Numbered from the stretch's first letter, positions 1 to 7,370 are shown. The stretch: 11,896 nt of DNA from Thermoflexales bacterium (GCA_016931085.1 JAFGFO010000347.1:1-11896); one strand, 5' to 3'. Notes: a model not told the origin generated them from the letters alone. Made by a program: numbers and translations.

Positions 1-32
1 AGACCCACTGAGGCTTTGAAAGGTTAAATCTT

Positions 33-70
33 CTCTGTGAAACTCCGTGCAAGCTCTGTGTAGCTCTGTG
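33..70. repeat. CACAGAG-family repeat, one arm (E1)
   Basis: Four heptamers of the CTCTGTG type start at 33, 43 (CTCCGTG), 54 and 64, spaced 10, 11 and 10 bp. Read on the minus strand, this 38-bp arm matches the left arm of the element at 591-698 at 32 of 38 positions, by hand alignment. No complementary arm is visible, so the other half either lies before the window or is missing. The repeat ends 37 bp before the glycosyltransferase start. Confidence 0.7.
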
Positions 71-90
71 ACCTGAGTAGTTACAAACGC

Positions 91-104
91 AATACGTAAT
101 ACGT
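91..104 (+). repeat. Tandem AATACGT x2 in the leader of the glycosyltransferase
   Basis: The heptamer AATACGT occurs twice head to tail (91-97 and 98-104), ending 3 bp before the ATG at 108. It occupies the place where a ribosome binding site would sit, and no Shine-Dalgarno sequence is visible there. It may be part of a dispersed repeat. No function can be assigned. Confidence 0.5.
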
Positions 105-107
105 AAC

Positions 108-2129
108 ATGCGCAAGAGATCGCGTCTCCTACTCGCTTCGTTGGCCTTGCTGTGCCTGGCCTACACGCTGCAAGTGCACGCGCTGGACCGGCAAGACCTA
201 TGGGGAGACGAGGCCGTCAGCGCCCTGGTGCTCGAACACGATGCGCTCCAAATCCTCGACGGCCAGGTCGATCCTTTACTCCCTCCTTTGTATTTTTTGC
301 TGCTGCGCGCCTGGACAAACTTGGCCGGTGGGAGCGAGTTTGCCATTCGCTACCTGTCATTGATGGGGACGATGCTGGCCGTGGCGTTCATTGGCCGGGC
401 AGCGCGCGCCACGTTGGGCTCAATCGAGGCCTTGGTGGCCCTGGCCTTAGCGGCCGTGGCACCCTTCATGGTCTTTTACGCCCAGGAAGCACGCATGTAC
501 GGCCTTGCAGTGGCGTTCAATGCCGGGGCGTTGTGGGCCATCACCGCCGCCGTGCGCCACTCGTCCACGATGAATTATACCTACCCATATCACAGAGATA
601 CACAGAGCAAACACAGAGATTCACAGAGGCAAGATCATTTTTTTAGAGAAATTCTCTGTGCCTCTCCGTGCGCGAAGCGTCTCTGCGTGCCTCTGTGTCA
701 TTGTTTTCGGAATAGCTTTTGGCGGCCTTGGCTCGCCTTTGCCGTTTTGGCCCTGGGCGCGGTCTGGACACACTACCTGTCCTTCTTGCCTCTTCTTGGC
801 ATGGCGTTGGGGCTGCTGCTCGCCTGGTGGCGTAAGCCGCGCCTCCTGCTGACGGCGGCCGGCACAGCAGCGATGATGGGCCTGCTTTACCTCCCGGCGG
901 TGGCAGCCCAAATGAACCGGCTCGGCGGCCGGCTCCCTTTTCGCCCAGAGCTATGGCGCTTGTCAGAGCTGGCCAGGGTGACACGAGATACCCTGCAGGC
1001 CTACAGCGTTGGCCAGACGCTTTATCCGGCCTGGGGCTGGGCCGTCGTTGGCCTGATGGCCGCCTTGGTCCTGGCCGGCCTCGTCCAGGGTCTACGTTCC
1101 AGGCAGGCCGGGCGCTGGCTACCGGGCGTGGTTGTAACAGTCGTGCTGGTGCTCGGTTGGCTGTTCAGCGCCTACCTGTTTATTTTCGAGCCGCGTTACC
1201 TGATCATGGGGCTACCAGCCTACCTGCTTTCAGCGGCGGCCGGCTTGGTCTGGGTCGGCCGGCGTTGGCCGGCGGTGGCCACACTCGCCATACTCTCAGT
1301 AATGGTCGCGGCCGGCATCTCCAACACCACTTACTATACCCACTTTAGCAAGAGTGGCTATGGCCGGCTGATGCGCAAGGTTGCCGCCAACGCCAGGCCA
1401 GGCGATTTGCTCTTGCTCAACAACCCGCTGCAGCGAGCCCTCTTTGAGTATTACCGGCCGGCCGGCGTCGACCACGTCTATCTCTCGCCCGATGTCATCG
1501 TCGAGGAGGCTCGCCTGGAGGCCGAAATGGCCCGCCTGGCCCAGGGGCGGCCGCGCTTATGGCTGGTGATGTTTGGCGATCCTAATGAGTACGACCCCGA
1601 GTTCCGAGTCGAAGCCTGGTTGGCCACACACGGGGCTAAAAACGATTACGAGGGCTTTGGCGATGCCACGTTGTCGCTGTACGTGATGGCAAGCGCCGCC
1701 GGCGCGAGCATACCGGTACGGGCGGTTTTCGGAGACCAAATTGAGCTAAGTGCTTACCGATTGAGCGGCAGTGCCGTGCGGCCGGGAGATACCTTGGTCG
1801 TGGAACTCGATTGGAAGGCCTTGTCGTCCCCCGAGCGGAATTACACCATCTTTGTGCAACTGCTCGATCCAGCCGGGGCACTGTTGACCGCGGTAGACAC
1901 GCAGCCGGTGGGCGGCACGCGCCCGACCAGTGGGTGGGCCACTGGCGAGCGCGTCTCGGACCGTTACGCCCTACTCATTCCAGACCAGTTGAGCTCTGGG
2001 GAAGAGGGAACGTTGATCGTCGGACTTTACCCATGGCCGGAGATGGACCGGCTGCCGGTGACAGAAGCTGGCACTTTCCCGGCGGCCAACGCTGCACTGC
2101 GGCTGGCTATGATCAGGCTGGAACAATAG
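108..2129 (+). CDS. GT-C family membrane glycosyltransferase (GT39/PMT-like) with in-frame repeat-encoded insert
   Basis: This 673-residue protein looks like a polyprenyl-phosphate-sugar-dependent GT-C enzyme that transfers a sugar on the outer face of the membrane. After a first membrane helix (about 6-24) comes the acidic LWGDEA motif (Asp34, Glu35) typical of the first outer loop, then PLLPPLYFLLLRAW and FYAQEARMYGL (123-133), all characteristic of GT39-like proteins. Hydrophobic helices continue to about residue 405. A soluble C-terminal part follows, whose last ~140 residues look like a beta-sandwich domain. Residues about 162-197 are not glycosyltransferase sequence: they are encoded by a CACAGAG palindromic repeat that keeps the frame, adding a basic stretch and a Cys-rich stretch (Cys184, 188, 193, 197, 199) to a loop between two helices. 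No Shine-Dalgarno sequence precedes the ATG, but the sequence from residue 1 fits the family. The sugar and acceptor are unknown. Confidence 0.85.
   Translation: MRKRSRLLLASLALLCLAYTLQVHALDRQDLWGDEAVSALVLEHDALQILDGQVDPLLPPLYFLLLRAWTNLAGGSEFAIRYLSLMGTMLAVAFIGRAARATLGSIEALVALALAAVAPFMVFYAQEARMYGLAVAFNAGALWAITAAVRHSSTMNYTYPYHRDTQSKHRDSQRQDHFFREILCASPCAKRLCVPLCHCFRNSFWRPWLAFAVLALGAVWTHYLSFLPLLGMALGLLLAWWRKPRLLLTAAGTAAMMGLLYLPAVAAQMNRLGGRLPFRPELWRLSELARVTRDTLQAYSVGQTLYPAWGWAVVGLMAALVLAGLVQGLRSRQAGRWLPGVVVTVVLVLGWLFSAYLFIFEPRYLIMGLPAYLLSAAAGLVWVGRRWPAVATLAILSVMVAAGISNTTYYTHFSKSGYGRLMRKVAANARPGDLLLLNNPLQRALFEYYRPAGVDHVYLSPDVIVEEARLEAEMARLAQGRPRLWLVMFGDPNEYDPEFRVEAWLATHGAKNDYEGFGDATLSLYVMASAAGASIPVRAVFGDQIELSAYRLSGSAVRPGDTLVVELDWKALSSPERNYTIFVQLLDPAGALLTAVDTQPVGGTRPTSGWATGERVSDRYALLIPDQLSSGEEGTLIVGLYPWPEMDRLPVTEAGTFPAANAALRLAMIRLEQ
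591..698. repeat. CACAGAG-family palindromic repeat inside the glycosyltransferase gene (E2)
   Basis: Left arm: CACAGAG at 591, 601, 612 and 622 (spacing 10, 11, 10). Right arm: CTCTGTG at 654 and 691, with variants CTCTCCGTG at 662 and CTCTGCGTG at 681. The arms are inverted relative to each other around an AT-rich centre near 636-652. The element is stop-free in the host frame and lies wholly within the coding sequence. No clear target-site duplication is visible, and there is no transposase gene, so it would be a non-autonomous element. Confidence 0.8.
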
Positions 2130-2147
2130 GGGTTCAGGTTTTACTGC

Positions 2148-2176
2148 TTGCGTATCGCGCCCACACATGAGATAAT
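2148..2176 (+). promoter_or_regulatory. Predicted sigma70-type promoter for the PP2C receptor
   Basis: TTGCGT (2148-2153), a 17-bp spacer and GATAAT (2171-2176) match the housekeeping consensus well. They lie in the 83-bp gap after the glycosyltransferase. Transcription would start near 2183, just before the AGGAGG at 2191-2196. The receptor gene can therefore be expressed independently of the gene before it. Confidence 0.55.
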
Positions 2177-2212
2177 AGCCGCAGCAGTGCAGGAGGAATG
2201 GAAGGTGTATCT

Positions 2213-4498
2213 ATGAGCTGGCTGCCCACGTGGCTCAGCTTGAACTCGAGCGCGATTTCACCGCTGACCCAGGTGATTCTGGCGACTGTCGTCGCCGGCA
2301 CCCTGCTGCAGAGCCGGGAGAAATCGCGCGCCACGTGGCTGTTGATCGGCTTTTTTGCGGCCGGGGCGGCTTTCTTCTTTTCCTACCTGATGAGCAACGC
2401 CACGACGCTGCTGGGCTGGACCTCAATCATTTATTTTCTTGCCCTCTTGAGCTTGCTGGCCTTGCTGCAGTTTGCCCATTGTTTTCCCCAGGCCCTGCCT
2501 GAGCACGCGACAGAAGCCAGGATCAGCCTGGTCCTATCGGCCCTGGCCTGTCTGACCGGGCTGTGGCCACTGCTTATCGAGCTTCGGTCGTATACAGGTG
2601 CTCAATCGTACGACACGGCCCGCGCGCTCAGCGGCGGCCTGATCCTCATCGAGTTCGTGTGGGTCATCATCGTTTTGGTACGGCGCACGCTTCGCTTCTC
2701 ACAACTCGCCGCGCCAGGCAGCACGCCAGCCAGGGCGGAGGCCGGGGGGCGTCCGCCGTCTCTCACAGCCAGTTTGCGTGATGCAAGAGCGGGACTGCTT
2801 CAGACTGTGGGCGAGCCGGCGCAGGCCACGCGCGCCTTTGCCCTCATGCTGGCTGCCTTGCCCATCGCTGCGATATGGGATTTGTTGTACAAAACCGTCT
2901 TGCCGGCAAATCTGGTTTCAGACACGCTGCACACAATCATATTCGATGCGCTCGTCCTGAGCTTTTTATTCGCCTTTGTGGCATTGGTGTACCTCAACTA
3001 TACACCCCAGATCAATCCTCTGATAACCAAGCTGATTCTCAGCAGCCTGATCATCGTGTTAGCCGTAGCCGGCATCTTGGGCCGGCTGATGCTGAACAGT
3101 TACGAGCGTGACTATCTGCAAGCCAAACTGCCCGAGGCCCGGCGAGTGCACGAGCTGCTGTCGGCGGCAGAGCCTGGCGGTCTCATGGATCCGGCTGCCT
3201 TGCCCGAGGAAGTAGCCTTGCTCATGTCGCGTCCCTTACGCTCGCCTACCGACACGCCGGTCTACACCTTACATTTTGCCCGTGACCCGTCTTTCGACAT
3301 TCAATACATCAACGAGCGAGGCTGGGACGGGGCAGGCTACCTGGGACAATTCAGCCCCGCCAGCAGCAATCGCTATTATGCTCCCGACACGTACTATTAT
3401 GTTTCCAGTGATCGAAGATACGTCATCGGCTTTGACGGCAAGCCTTACCAGGACGCGCTCAACGAACGGGCCATACCGGTGGTGGTCGTGCTCGTGGGCA
3501 GCACGTTATTTATCCTGTTCGTGTTTTCGCGCTTTTTCCAGCTCAGCCTGATCAAGCCGCTGGATCGCCTGTTGGCGGGCGTCCACCAGGTGAACGCCGG
3601 CCAATTGGACGTGAGGGTACCCATTCAGTACAACGACGAGATTGGGTTTCTCACTCAATCGTTCAACAAGATGGTAGCCTCGATCCAAGCCGGCGAGCGA
3701 CTCAGGGCGGAAAAGGAAGCGCTGCAGCACGAGATCAGACTAGCGCGCACGATCCAACTGAGCCTGCTGCCCCGCAGCGCCCCCCTGATAGCCAGTCTCG
3801 AAATCGCCGCTCTGAGTCTTCCCGCCCAAGAGGTCGGCGGCGACTTTTACAATTACTACGCCTTGCCCGCCACAGACCGCGATCCAGGCAAGAGCTGGGC
3901 GATCGCCGTCGGCGATGTATCCGGCAAAGGCCTCCCCGCTGCGTTGTACATGGCCGTCTCCACGACCATGTTAGGTGCCAAGGCGCCTTTCGTGCCCGAC
4001 GTGGCCCAGTTGATGTTAGAGGTGAATGCAGCCCTGCACCCCTACATGTCTCCCCAGCGGATGAACACGGCCTTATGCTACCTGCGCCTCGACCCCACCC
4101 ACAGCGGCCCAAGCGCATCAGCTTATACAGCTCACATCGCCAACGCCGGGATGATCGCGCCAATCCTGCGGCGTGCTGCTCGGTGCGAGTACCTGGATGT
4201 GGGCGGTTTGCCACTGGGGGCAAAATTGAGCGAGATACCCTACCCGGCCCTGGCGTTAGCCTTGCAAGCCGGCGACACTGTCGTGGTAGCGACCGATGGC
4301 ATCGTCGAGACGAGAAACTCGGCCGGTGAGTTGTACGGTTTCGAGCGCTTCCTCGAGAGCGTAGCGTCCGCGCCGGTGGCAGCCAGAGACACGATTGATT
4401 GGGTTATGGCCCATGTCCAAGCCTTTAGAAGCGGGACCGACCAGCAAGACGATATGACGATCGTGGTGATAAGGGTAACCGGGCACGTAGAGACGTAG
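2213..4498 (+). CDS. Membrane receptor with HAMP and SpoIIE/RsbU-type PP2C serine phosphatase
   Basis: A 761-residue membrane phosphatase predicted to dephosphorylate a serine/threonine-phosphorylated partner, in known systems usually an anti-anti-sigma (STAS) protein. About eight hydrophobic helices fill residues 14-294. An extracytoplasmic stretch (about 298-420), a membrane helix (421-443), HAMP (about 445-500) and a helical linker (about 500-530) follow, then the phosphatase domain. Metal-binding acidic residues are all visible: Asp544 (VGGDFYN), Asp568 (GDVSGKG), Asp695 (TDG) and Asp746/747 (DDMT). Asn547 replaces the usual second Asp of GGDFYD, and NAGM replaces the usual NAGH; neither removes a metal ligand. 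The ATG at 2198 is only 1 nt from AGGAGG, so the start at 2213 is preferred: AGGAGG lies 16 nt upstream and GGAAGGTG 5 nt upstream. No STAS, anti-sigma or sigma gene is in the window, so the target is unknown. Confidence 0.88.
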   Translation: MSWLPTWLSLNSSAISPLTQVILATVVAGTLLQSREKSRATWLLIGFFAAGAAFFFSYLMSNATTLLGWTSIIYFLALLSLLALLQFAHCFPQALPEHATEARISLVLSALACLTGLWPLLIELRSYTGAQSYDTARALSGGLILIEFVWVIIVLVRRTLRFSQLAAPGSTPARAEAGGRPPSLTASLRDARAGLLQTVGEPAQATRAFALMLAALPIAAIWDLLYKTVLPANLVSDTLHTIIFDALVLSFLFAFVALVYLNYTPQINPLITKLILSSLIIVLAVAGILGRLMLNSYERDYLQAKLPEARRVHELLSAAEPGGLMDPAALPEEVALLMSRPLRSPTDTPVYTLHFARDPSFDIQYINERGWDGAGYLGQFSPASSNRYYAPDTYYYVSSDRRYVIGFDGKPYQDALNERAIPVVVVLVGSTLFILFVFSRFFQLSLIKPLDRLLAGVHQVNAGQLDVRVPIQYNDEIGFLTQSFNKMVASIQAGERLRAEKEALQHEIRLARTIQLSLLPRSAPLIASLEIAALSLPAQEVGGDFYNYYALPATDRDPGKSWAIAVGDVSGKGLPAALYMAVSTTMLGAKAPFVPDVAQLMLEVNAALHPYMSPQRMNTALCYLRLDPTHSGPSASAYTAHIANAGMIAPILRRAARCEYLDVGGLPLGAKLSEIPYPALALALQAGDTVVVATDGIVETRNSAGELYGFERFLESVASAPVAARDTIDWVMAHVQAFRSGTDQQDDMTIVVIRVTGHVET

Positions 4499-4517
4499 CA
4501 TGATGCTAGGTCTCTAC
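4487..4517. terminator. 31-nt palindrome over both stop codons of a convergent pair
   Basis: GTAGAGAC-G-TAGCAT, a central G, then ATGCTA-G-GTCTCTAC form a dyad with a single mismatched pair. It contains the TAG of the phosphatase gene (4496-4498) and the stop of the minus-strand TPR gene (4506-4508). It is symmetric, so both transcripts could fold the same hairpin of about 14 bp. No T-run follows on either side, so intrinsic termination is uncertain. It may instead protect 3' ends or block read-through into antisense RNA. Confidence 0.55.
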
Positions 4518-5765
4518 CATCAAGATGATCGCCAGCCAGGTATAGGCGATCCGCCCCAAGACGAATCCAATCCCCGCCACGAGCGCCAACCCCGCTCCCC
4601 AAGGCGTGCCTGTCAAGGCCAGTACAGAGATAGCCAGTCCCAATTGGCTCAACAAGACCGTGTACGCGATCAAGAACACGCGGCGGCCCCCAGGCGGGCA
4701 CAAGGTGGCGCCAGCCACCGGCACCAGCATAGCCAACGCGACCAGCAGCGGCACCAGCCAGGCCAGCTTGCCTGTCCACAGCCCCCCCACTCCGCTGGCG
4801 GCGGCCGCCAACAGGCAGACAGCCAACCAGTTTGAGGCAGTGATTTCCTCCTTTGACAGCGCCTGGCGGCCCAGGGGGTCAAAACGCAGCGCGAGGGCAA
4901 ACGAGGGGCGAGCGACCCAACTGAGCGTAATAAAAAAGTTATACACCATCTCCAGGGGCAGCAAGAGGATGCGCAGCAAGCAACTGGCGCTGGCGGCGGT
5001 ATGCAACATCACCCCCAGGGCATAGATGCCGCCGGCCACCTCCCACTGCTCCCCTGAAGTCAAGCTCGCCATCCAGAGGAAATAACGCAGCAGCCAGCGA
5101 TACAGCGGGTTGCGAGCTTTCATGGCCTCGACGATGCCCGCCCGCGCCCAATTCGACATGGGGTTGAGCCGCAGCGACTCGCGGAAGTGAACAAAGGCCT
5201 CCTCCGGCTGGCTTTGGCGCAGCAGGGCCCAGCCCTGGTTGGCGTGCGTGGCGGCGTTTTCGGGGTCGCGAGCCAAAGCCTGGGCGATGACCTGCCTGGC
5301 CTCGTCCCCCAAGCCCAAATTAGACAGCGCCTGGCCACGCAGGTTGGCGCAGCCCACGTGCTCGGGCTCAATGCGCAGCCCAGCCTCAGCCGCCTCCAAT
5401 GCCTTGCGCCACTTTTTCTGCCGGGTATAGACCAGGCTCAGATGAGCGTGATAGTCCGGGTCCTGAGGCTCCAGGCGCAGCGACTCACCGATGGCCGCCA
5501 GGCTCGCGCCAATCTGATCCTGGGCCAACAGGACCAGCGCCACCACATAGTGATTGTAGGCATCGTCAGGCGCCAGGCCTACGGCCGCCCTGGCCTCCTG
5601 CAGCGCCTCCGGGTAGCGATCCTGGCGGTAGATGGCCAAGGCCAGCAGCGCGTGGGCATCTGCATCGGCCGGATCGCCGGCCAACGCCTCCCGCAGCGCC
5701 GTCTCGGCCTCCTTGTAGCGCCGGGTCTGCAGCAGCAATCGCGCGTAGGTGAGTTGGGTTCGCAT
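4506..5765 (-). CDS. TPR protein with multi-pass membrane C-terminal domain
   Basis: A 419-residue protein of unknown specific function. Residues about 3-215 form roughly six tetratricopeptide repeats, a protein-interaction scaffold, with recurring signatures such as YKEAETALREAL, YPEALQEARAAV and ALEAAEAGLRIEP. Residues about 222-415 contain five or six hydrophobic helices with an RFDPLGRQALSKEE loop near 294-307. The TPRs would project from the membrane, most likely into the cytoplasm. The open frame extends 111 nt upstream to 5876, but that extension is a CACAGAG repeat, so the ATG at 5765, where the TPR pattern begins, is chosen. No Shine-Dalgarno sequence is visible before it. It follows the AAA+ ATPase gene on the same strand after 133 bp, suggesting co-transcription and a physical partnership. 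It ends 7 bp from the convergent phosphatase gene. Confidence 0.8.
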   Translation of the reverse strand: MRTQLTYARLLLQTRRYKEAETALREALAGDPADADAHALLALAIYRQDRYPEALQEARAAVGLAPDDAYNHYVVALVLLAQDQIGASLAAIGESLRLEPQDPDYHAHLSLVYTRQKKWRKALEAAEAGLRIEPEHVGCANLRGQALSNLGLGDEARQVIAQALARDPENAATHANQGWALLRQSQPEEAFVHFRESLRLNPMSNWARAGIVEAMKARNPLYRWLLRYFLWMASLTSGEQWEVAGGIYALGVMLHTAASASCLLRILLLPLEMVYNFFITLSWVARPSFALALRFDPLGRQALSKEEITASNWLAVCLLAAAASGVGGLWTGKLAWLVPLLVALAMLVPVAGATLCPPGGRRVFLIAYTVLLSQLGLAISVLALTGTPWGAGLALVAGIGFVLGRIAYTWLAIILMVET

Positions 5766-5780
5766 TCTATTTTGAAGATA

Positions 5781-5860
5781 GCCACAGAGGCACAGAGGAC
5801 ACAGAGAAAAAGCCTCCGAGCTCTCGCAGTTCGGCAAAGCCGGACTGATGCCTCTGTGGC
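5781..5860. repeat. CACAGAG-family palindromic repeat between the AAA+ and TPR genes (E3)
   Basis: The element is bounded by perfect 12-bp inverted repeats, GCCACAGAGGCA (5781-5792) and TGCCTCTGTGGC (5849-5860). Three CACAGAG heptamers start at 5783, 5791 and 5800. It fills most of the 133-bp gap between the two minus-strand genes. The direct repeat ATTCTAT occurs on both sides (5764-5770 and 5867-5873), but not directly at the ends, so a target duplication is only possible. Confidence 0.75.
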
Positions 5861-5898
5861 AAGAAAATTCTATCATCGGTATGGAACACGGCTCAAAT

Positions 5899-7263
5899 CT
5901 ACAATCCCTTGCCTGAACGCTTCAGATACTCCAAGACGTCGTCGTAGGCGCCGCCCACGTTCGAGTAAGTGGCATAATTGCGGGCGGTCTCGAACCACTC
6001 CTTGGTCGTGGGATGCACGGTCTTGATCACCGCCGCCAGATCGCCGCTAGTCAAGGGCTTGGGCAGGCCCGTCTGCATGGCGTCGTGCAGCTTGTGCTCG
6101 ACGGCCTGGTCGACCACACCCCTCAGGTCTGCGCCCGAAAAGTCCGCCGTGGCGCGGGCCAATTTCTCGTAATCGATCTGGTGAGTTGGCTTGTCGGCCA
6201 GCATCAACTGCAAGATCGCCACGCGGGCCGGGGCGTCCGGGGGCGGCACAAAGATCACGCGGTCAAAACGCCCCGGCCGCCGCAGAGCCGAGTCGATGTA
6301 CCACGGCATGTTCGTGGCTGCCAGGATGAGGACACCCTCGTTCGAGCTTTGCACGCCGTCCAGTTCGGACAAGAACTGGTTGATCACGTGCCGGATGCCG
6401 TGGTGGCGCATGTCAGAGCGGCTGGCGCCCAGCGCGTCCACCTCGTCAAAGAACAGGACGCAGGGTGGACTGGTGCGCGCCAGATCAAAGATGGCGTGCA
6501 GGTTCTGCTCGCTCTTGCCCAGCCACATATCCAGCACATCGTGCAGCCCCACGGCCAGGAAATGCGCCTTGACCTCGCCGGCCGTCGCGCGGGCCAGGTA
6601 GGTCTTGCCGCAGCCCGGCGGGCCATACATCAGGATGCCCCCGCCCATCGCTTTGCCATACACCTTGTAGATGTCTGGTTTTGTGATCGGGTAAATGATC
6701 TTGAGGCGGATTTGCTCCTTGAGCTTGTCCATCCCGCCCACGTCCTGGAAGGTGATGCGCGGGCGTTCGAGGTCCAGCGGCGTTTTCCCCTCCGGCTCTT
6801 CGACGGCGGCAAAAAGCGGCTTGTCGGCCGGCCGCACGGCCTCGGCTTCCTCGACACGCTCGGGGGGCAACTGCTTCTCCAGCTCGCCGTCAGCCAACCC
6901 GGGCTGGCGGGCGAGCGCCTGGCGGTAAGCGCGGGCGGCCTGTTCTGGCTTGTCCAGCGCCAGGTAAGCGCGAGCGGCCAGCAAAAAAGCCTGTGGGGCC
7001 GGGTCGGGCAGGCGCATCAACTCCTCCAGGATCACCAACGCGACGTCGGCCTTGGCCTGCCGGCAGTAGGCCTCCGCCAGCGCCAGCTTGATCTGCCTGT
7101 CTTCTGGCGCCAGATCCAGCGCCCGGCGATACTCTTCCACCGCCTCGGCAAACGCGCCACCGGCCAGCAGCAAGTCGGCCAGGTGCCGGCGCAAGGGCAG
7201 GGCCTCCGGCGATAGCTCTAGCGCCGCCCGCAAAGATTGGATCAACTCGTCATTCGTCGGCAT
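5899..7263 (-). CDS. AAA+ ATPase with N-terminal TPR repeats
   Basis: A 454-residue ATPase predicted to remodel or unfold protein partners. Residues about 5-122 are three TPR-like repeats, followed by a charged linker (about 123-168). A single classical AAA module follows: FQDVGGMDKLKEQI (172-185), Walker A GPPGCGKT (214-221), an aromatic pore-loop-like MWLG (246-249), Walker B VLFFDE (269-274), sensor 1 Asn318 (AATN), arginine fingers in RRPGRFDR (328-335) and sensor 2 region DFSGADL (374-380). All catalytic residues are present. The C-terminal HPTTKEWFETARNY helix resembles the tail of katanin/Vps4-like and related single-AAA proteins. GGAGG lies 5 nt before the ATG at 7263, so this start is preferred over the ATG at 7275. 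It probably forms an operon with the downstream TPR-membrane gene. The substrate is unknown. Confidence 0.87.
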   Translation of the reverse strand: MPTNDELIQSLRAALELSPEALPLRRHLADLLLAGGAFAEAVEEYRRALDLAPEDRQIKLALAEAYCRQAKADVALVILEELMRLPDPAPQAFLLAARAYLALDKPEQAARAYRQALARQPGLADGELEKQLPPERVEEAEAVRPADKPLFAAVEEPEGKTPLDLERPRITFQDVGGMDKLKEQIRLKIIYPITKPDIYKVYGKAMGGGILMYGPPGCGKTYLARATAGEVKAHFLAVGLHDVLDMWLGKSEQNLHAIFDLARTSPPCVLFFDEVDALGASRSDMRHHGIRHVINQFLSELDGVQSSNEGVLILAATNMPWYIDSALRRPGRFDRVIFVPPPDAPARVAILQLMLADKPTHQIDYEKLARATADFSGADLRGVVDQAVEHKLHDAMQTGLPKPLTSGDLAAVIKTVHPTTKEWFETARNYATYSNVGGAYDDVLEYLKRSGKGL

Positions 7264-7277
7264 CGCTTCCTCCATAA

Positions 7278-7308
7278 TAGGGGCTATCGGAATAGCCCTA
7301 CTATATCA
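7278..7308 (-). promoter_or_regulatory. Predicted extended -10 promoter and dyad for the AAA+ gene
   Basis: On the minus strand, TGA plus TATAGT (7308 down to 7300) forms an extended -10 box without a good -35. It overlaps a dyad at 7278-7300 (TAGGGGCTAT, CGGA, ATAGCCCTA on the plus strand; one bulged G). Transcription would start near 7293, inside the dyad. The dyad could be an operator or a hairpin at the 5' end of the mRNA, ending shortly before the GGAGG ribosome binding site. Confidence 0.4.
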
Positions 7309-7327
7309 CATTTTGCCAGAGTTGGGA

Positions 7328-7364
7328 GATTCGAAGCGAATCCCGGGGGGCGAAACGAACCCCC
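7328..7364. other. Two adjacent dyads between divergent promoters
   Basis: GATTCG-AAG-CGAATC (7328-7342) is followed by GGGGG-9 nt-CCCCC (7346-7364). Both lie between the predicted minus-strand -10 for the AAA+ gene and the plus-strand -35 of the lipoprotein gene. They could be protein-binding sites that control both genes, or remnants of a dispersed repeat. No known motif is recognised. Confidence 0.35.
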
Positions 7365-7370
7365 GCACGT

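Noticed and set aside
591..698. CRISPR-like array or tandem repeat locus
   Set aside because: The units are only 7 bp, spaced 10-11 bp, and inverted in the second half. There are no 25-40 bp repeats with spacers and no cas genes.
591..698. Pseudogene call for the glycosyltransferase because of the inserted repeat
   Set aside because: The insert has no stop and keeps the frame. Motifs before and after it and the C-terminal domain are intact, so the gene is annotated as coding.
3842..3853. Inactive phosphatase because Asn replaces the second Asp of GGDFYD
   Set aside because: The Asp residues expected to bind metal (544, 568, 695, 746/747) are all present, so loss of activity is not supported.
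5187..6026. A 279-codon plus-strand open frame spanning the TPR gene start, the repeat and the end of the AAA+ gene
   Set aside because: It is low-complexity and Gln/Arg-rich, antisense to two clear genes, and crosses a repeat element.
6013..7215. A 400-codon open frame on the plus strand, antisense to the AAA+ gene
   Set aside because: The minus strand encodes an ATPase with every AAA motif intact over the same span. The antisense frame is a by-product of GC-rich codon use, has no recognisable domains and no ribosome binding site.
7324..7344. tRNA T-arm-like sequence (GATTCGAAGCGAATC with flanking G and C runs)
   Set aside because: No acceptor stem, anticodon arm or D arm can be folded around it. 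It is a simple dyad.
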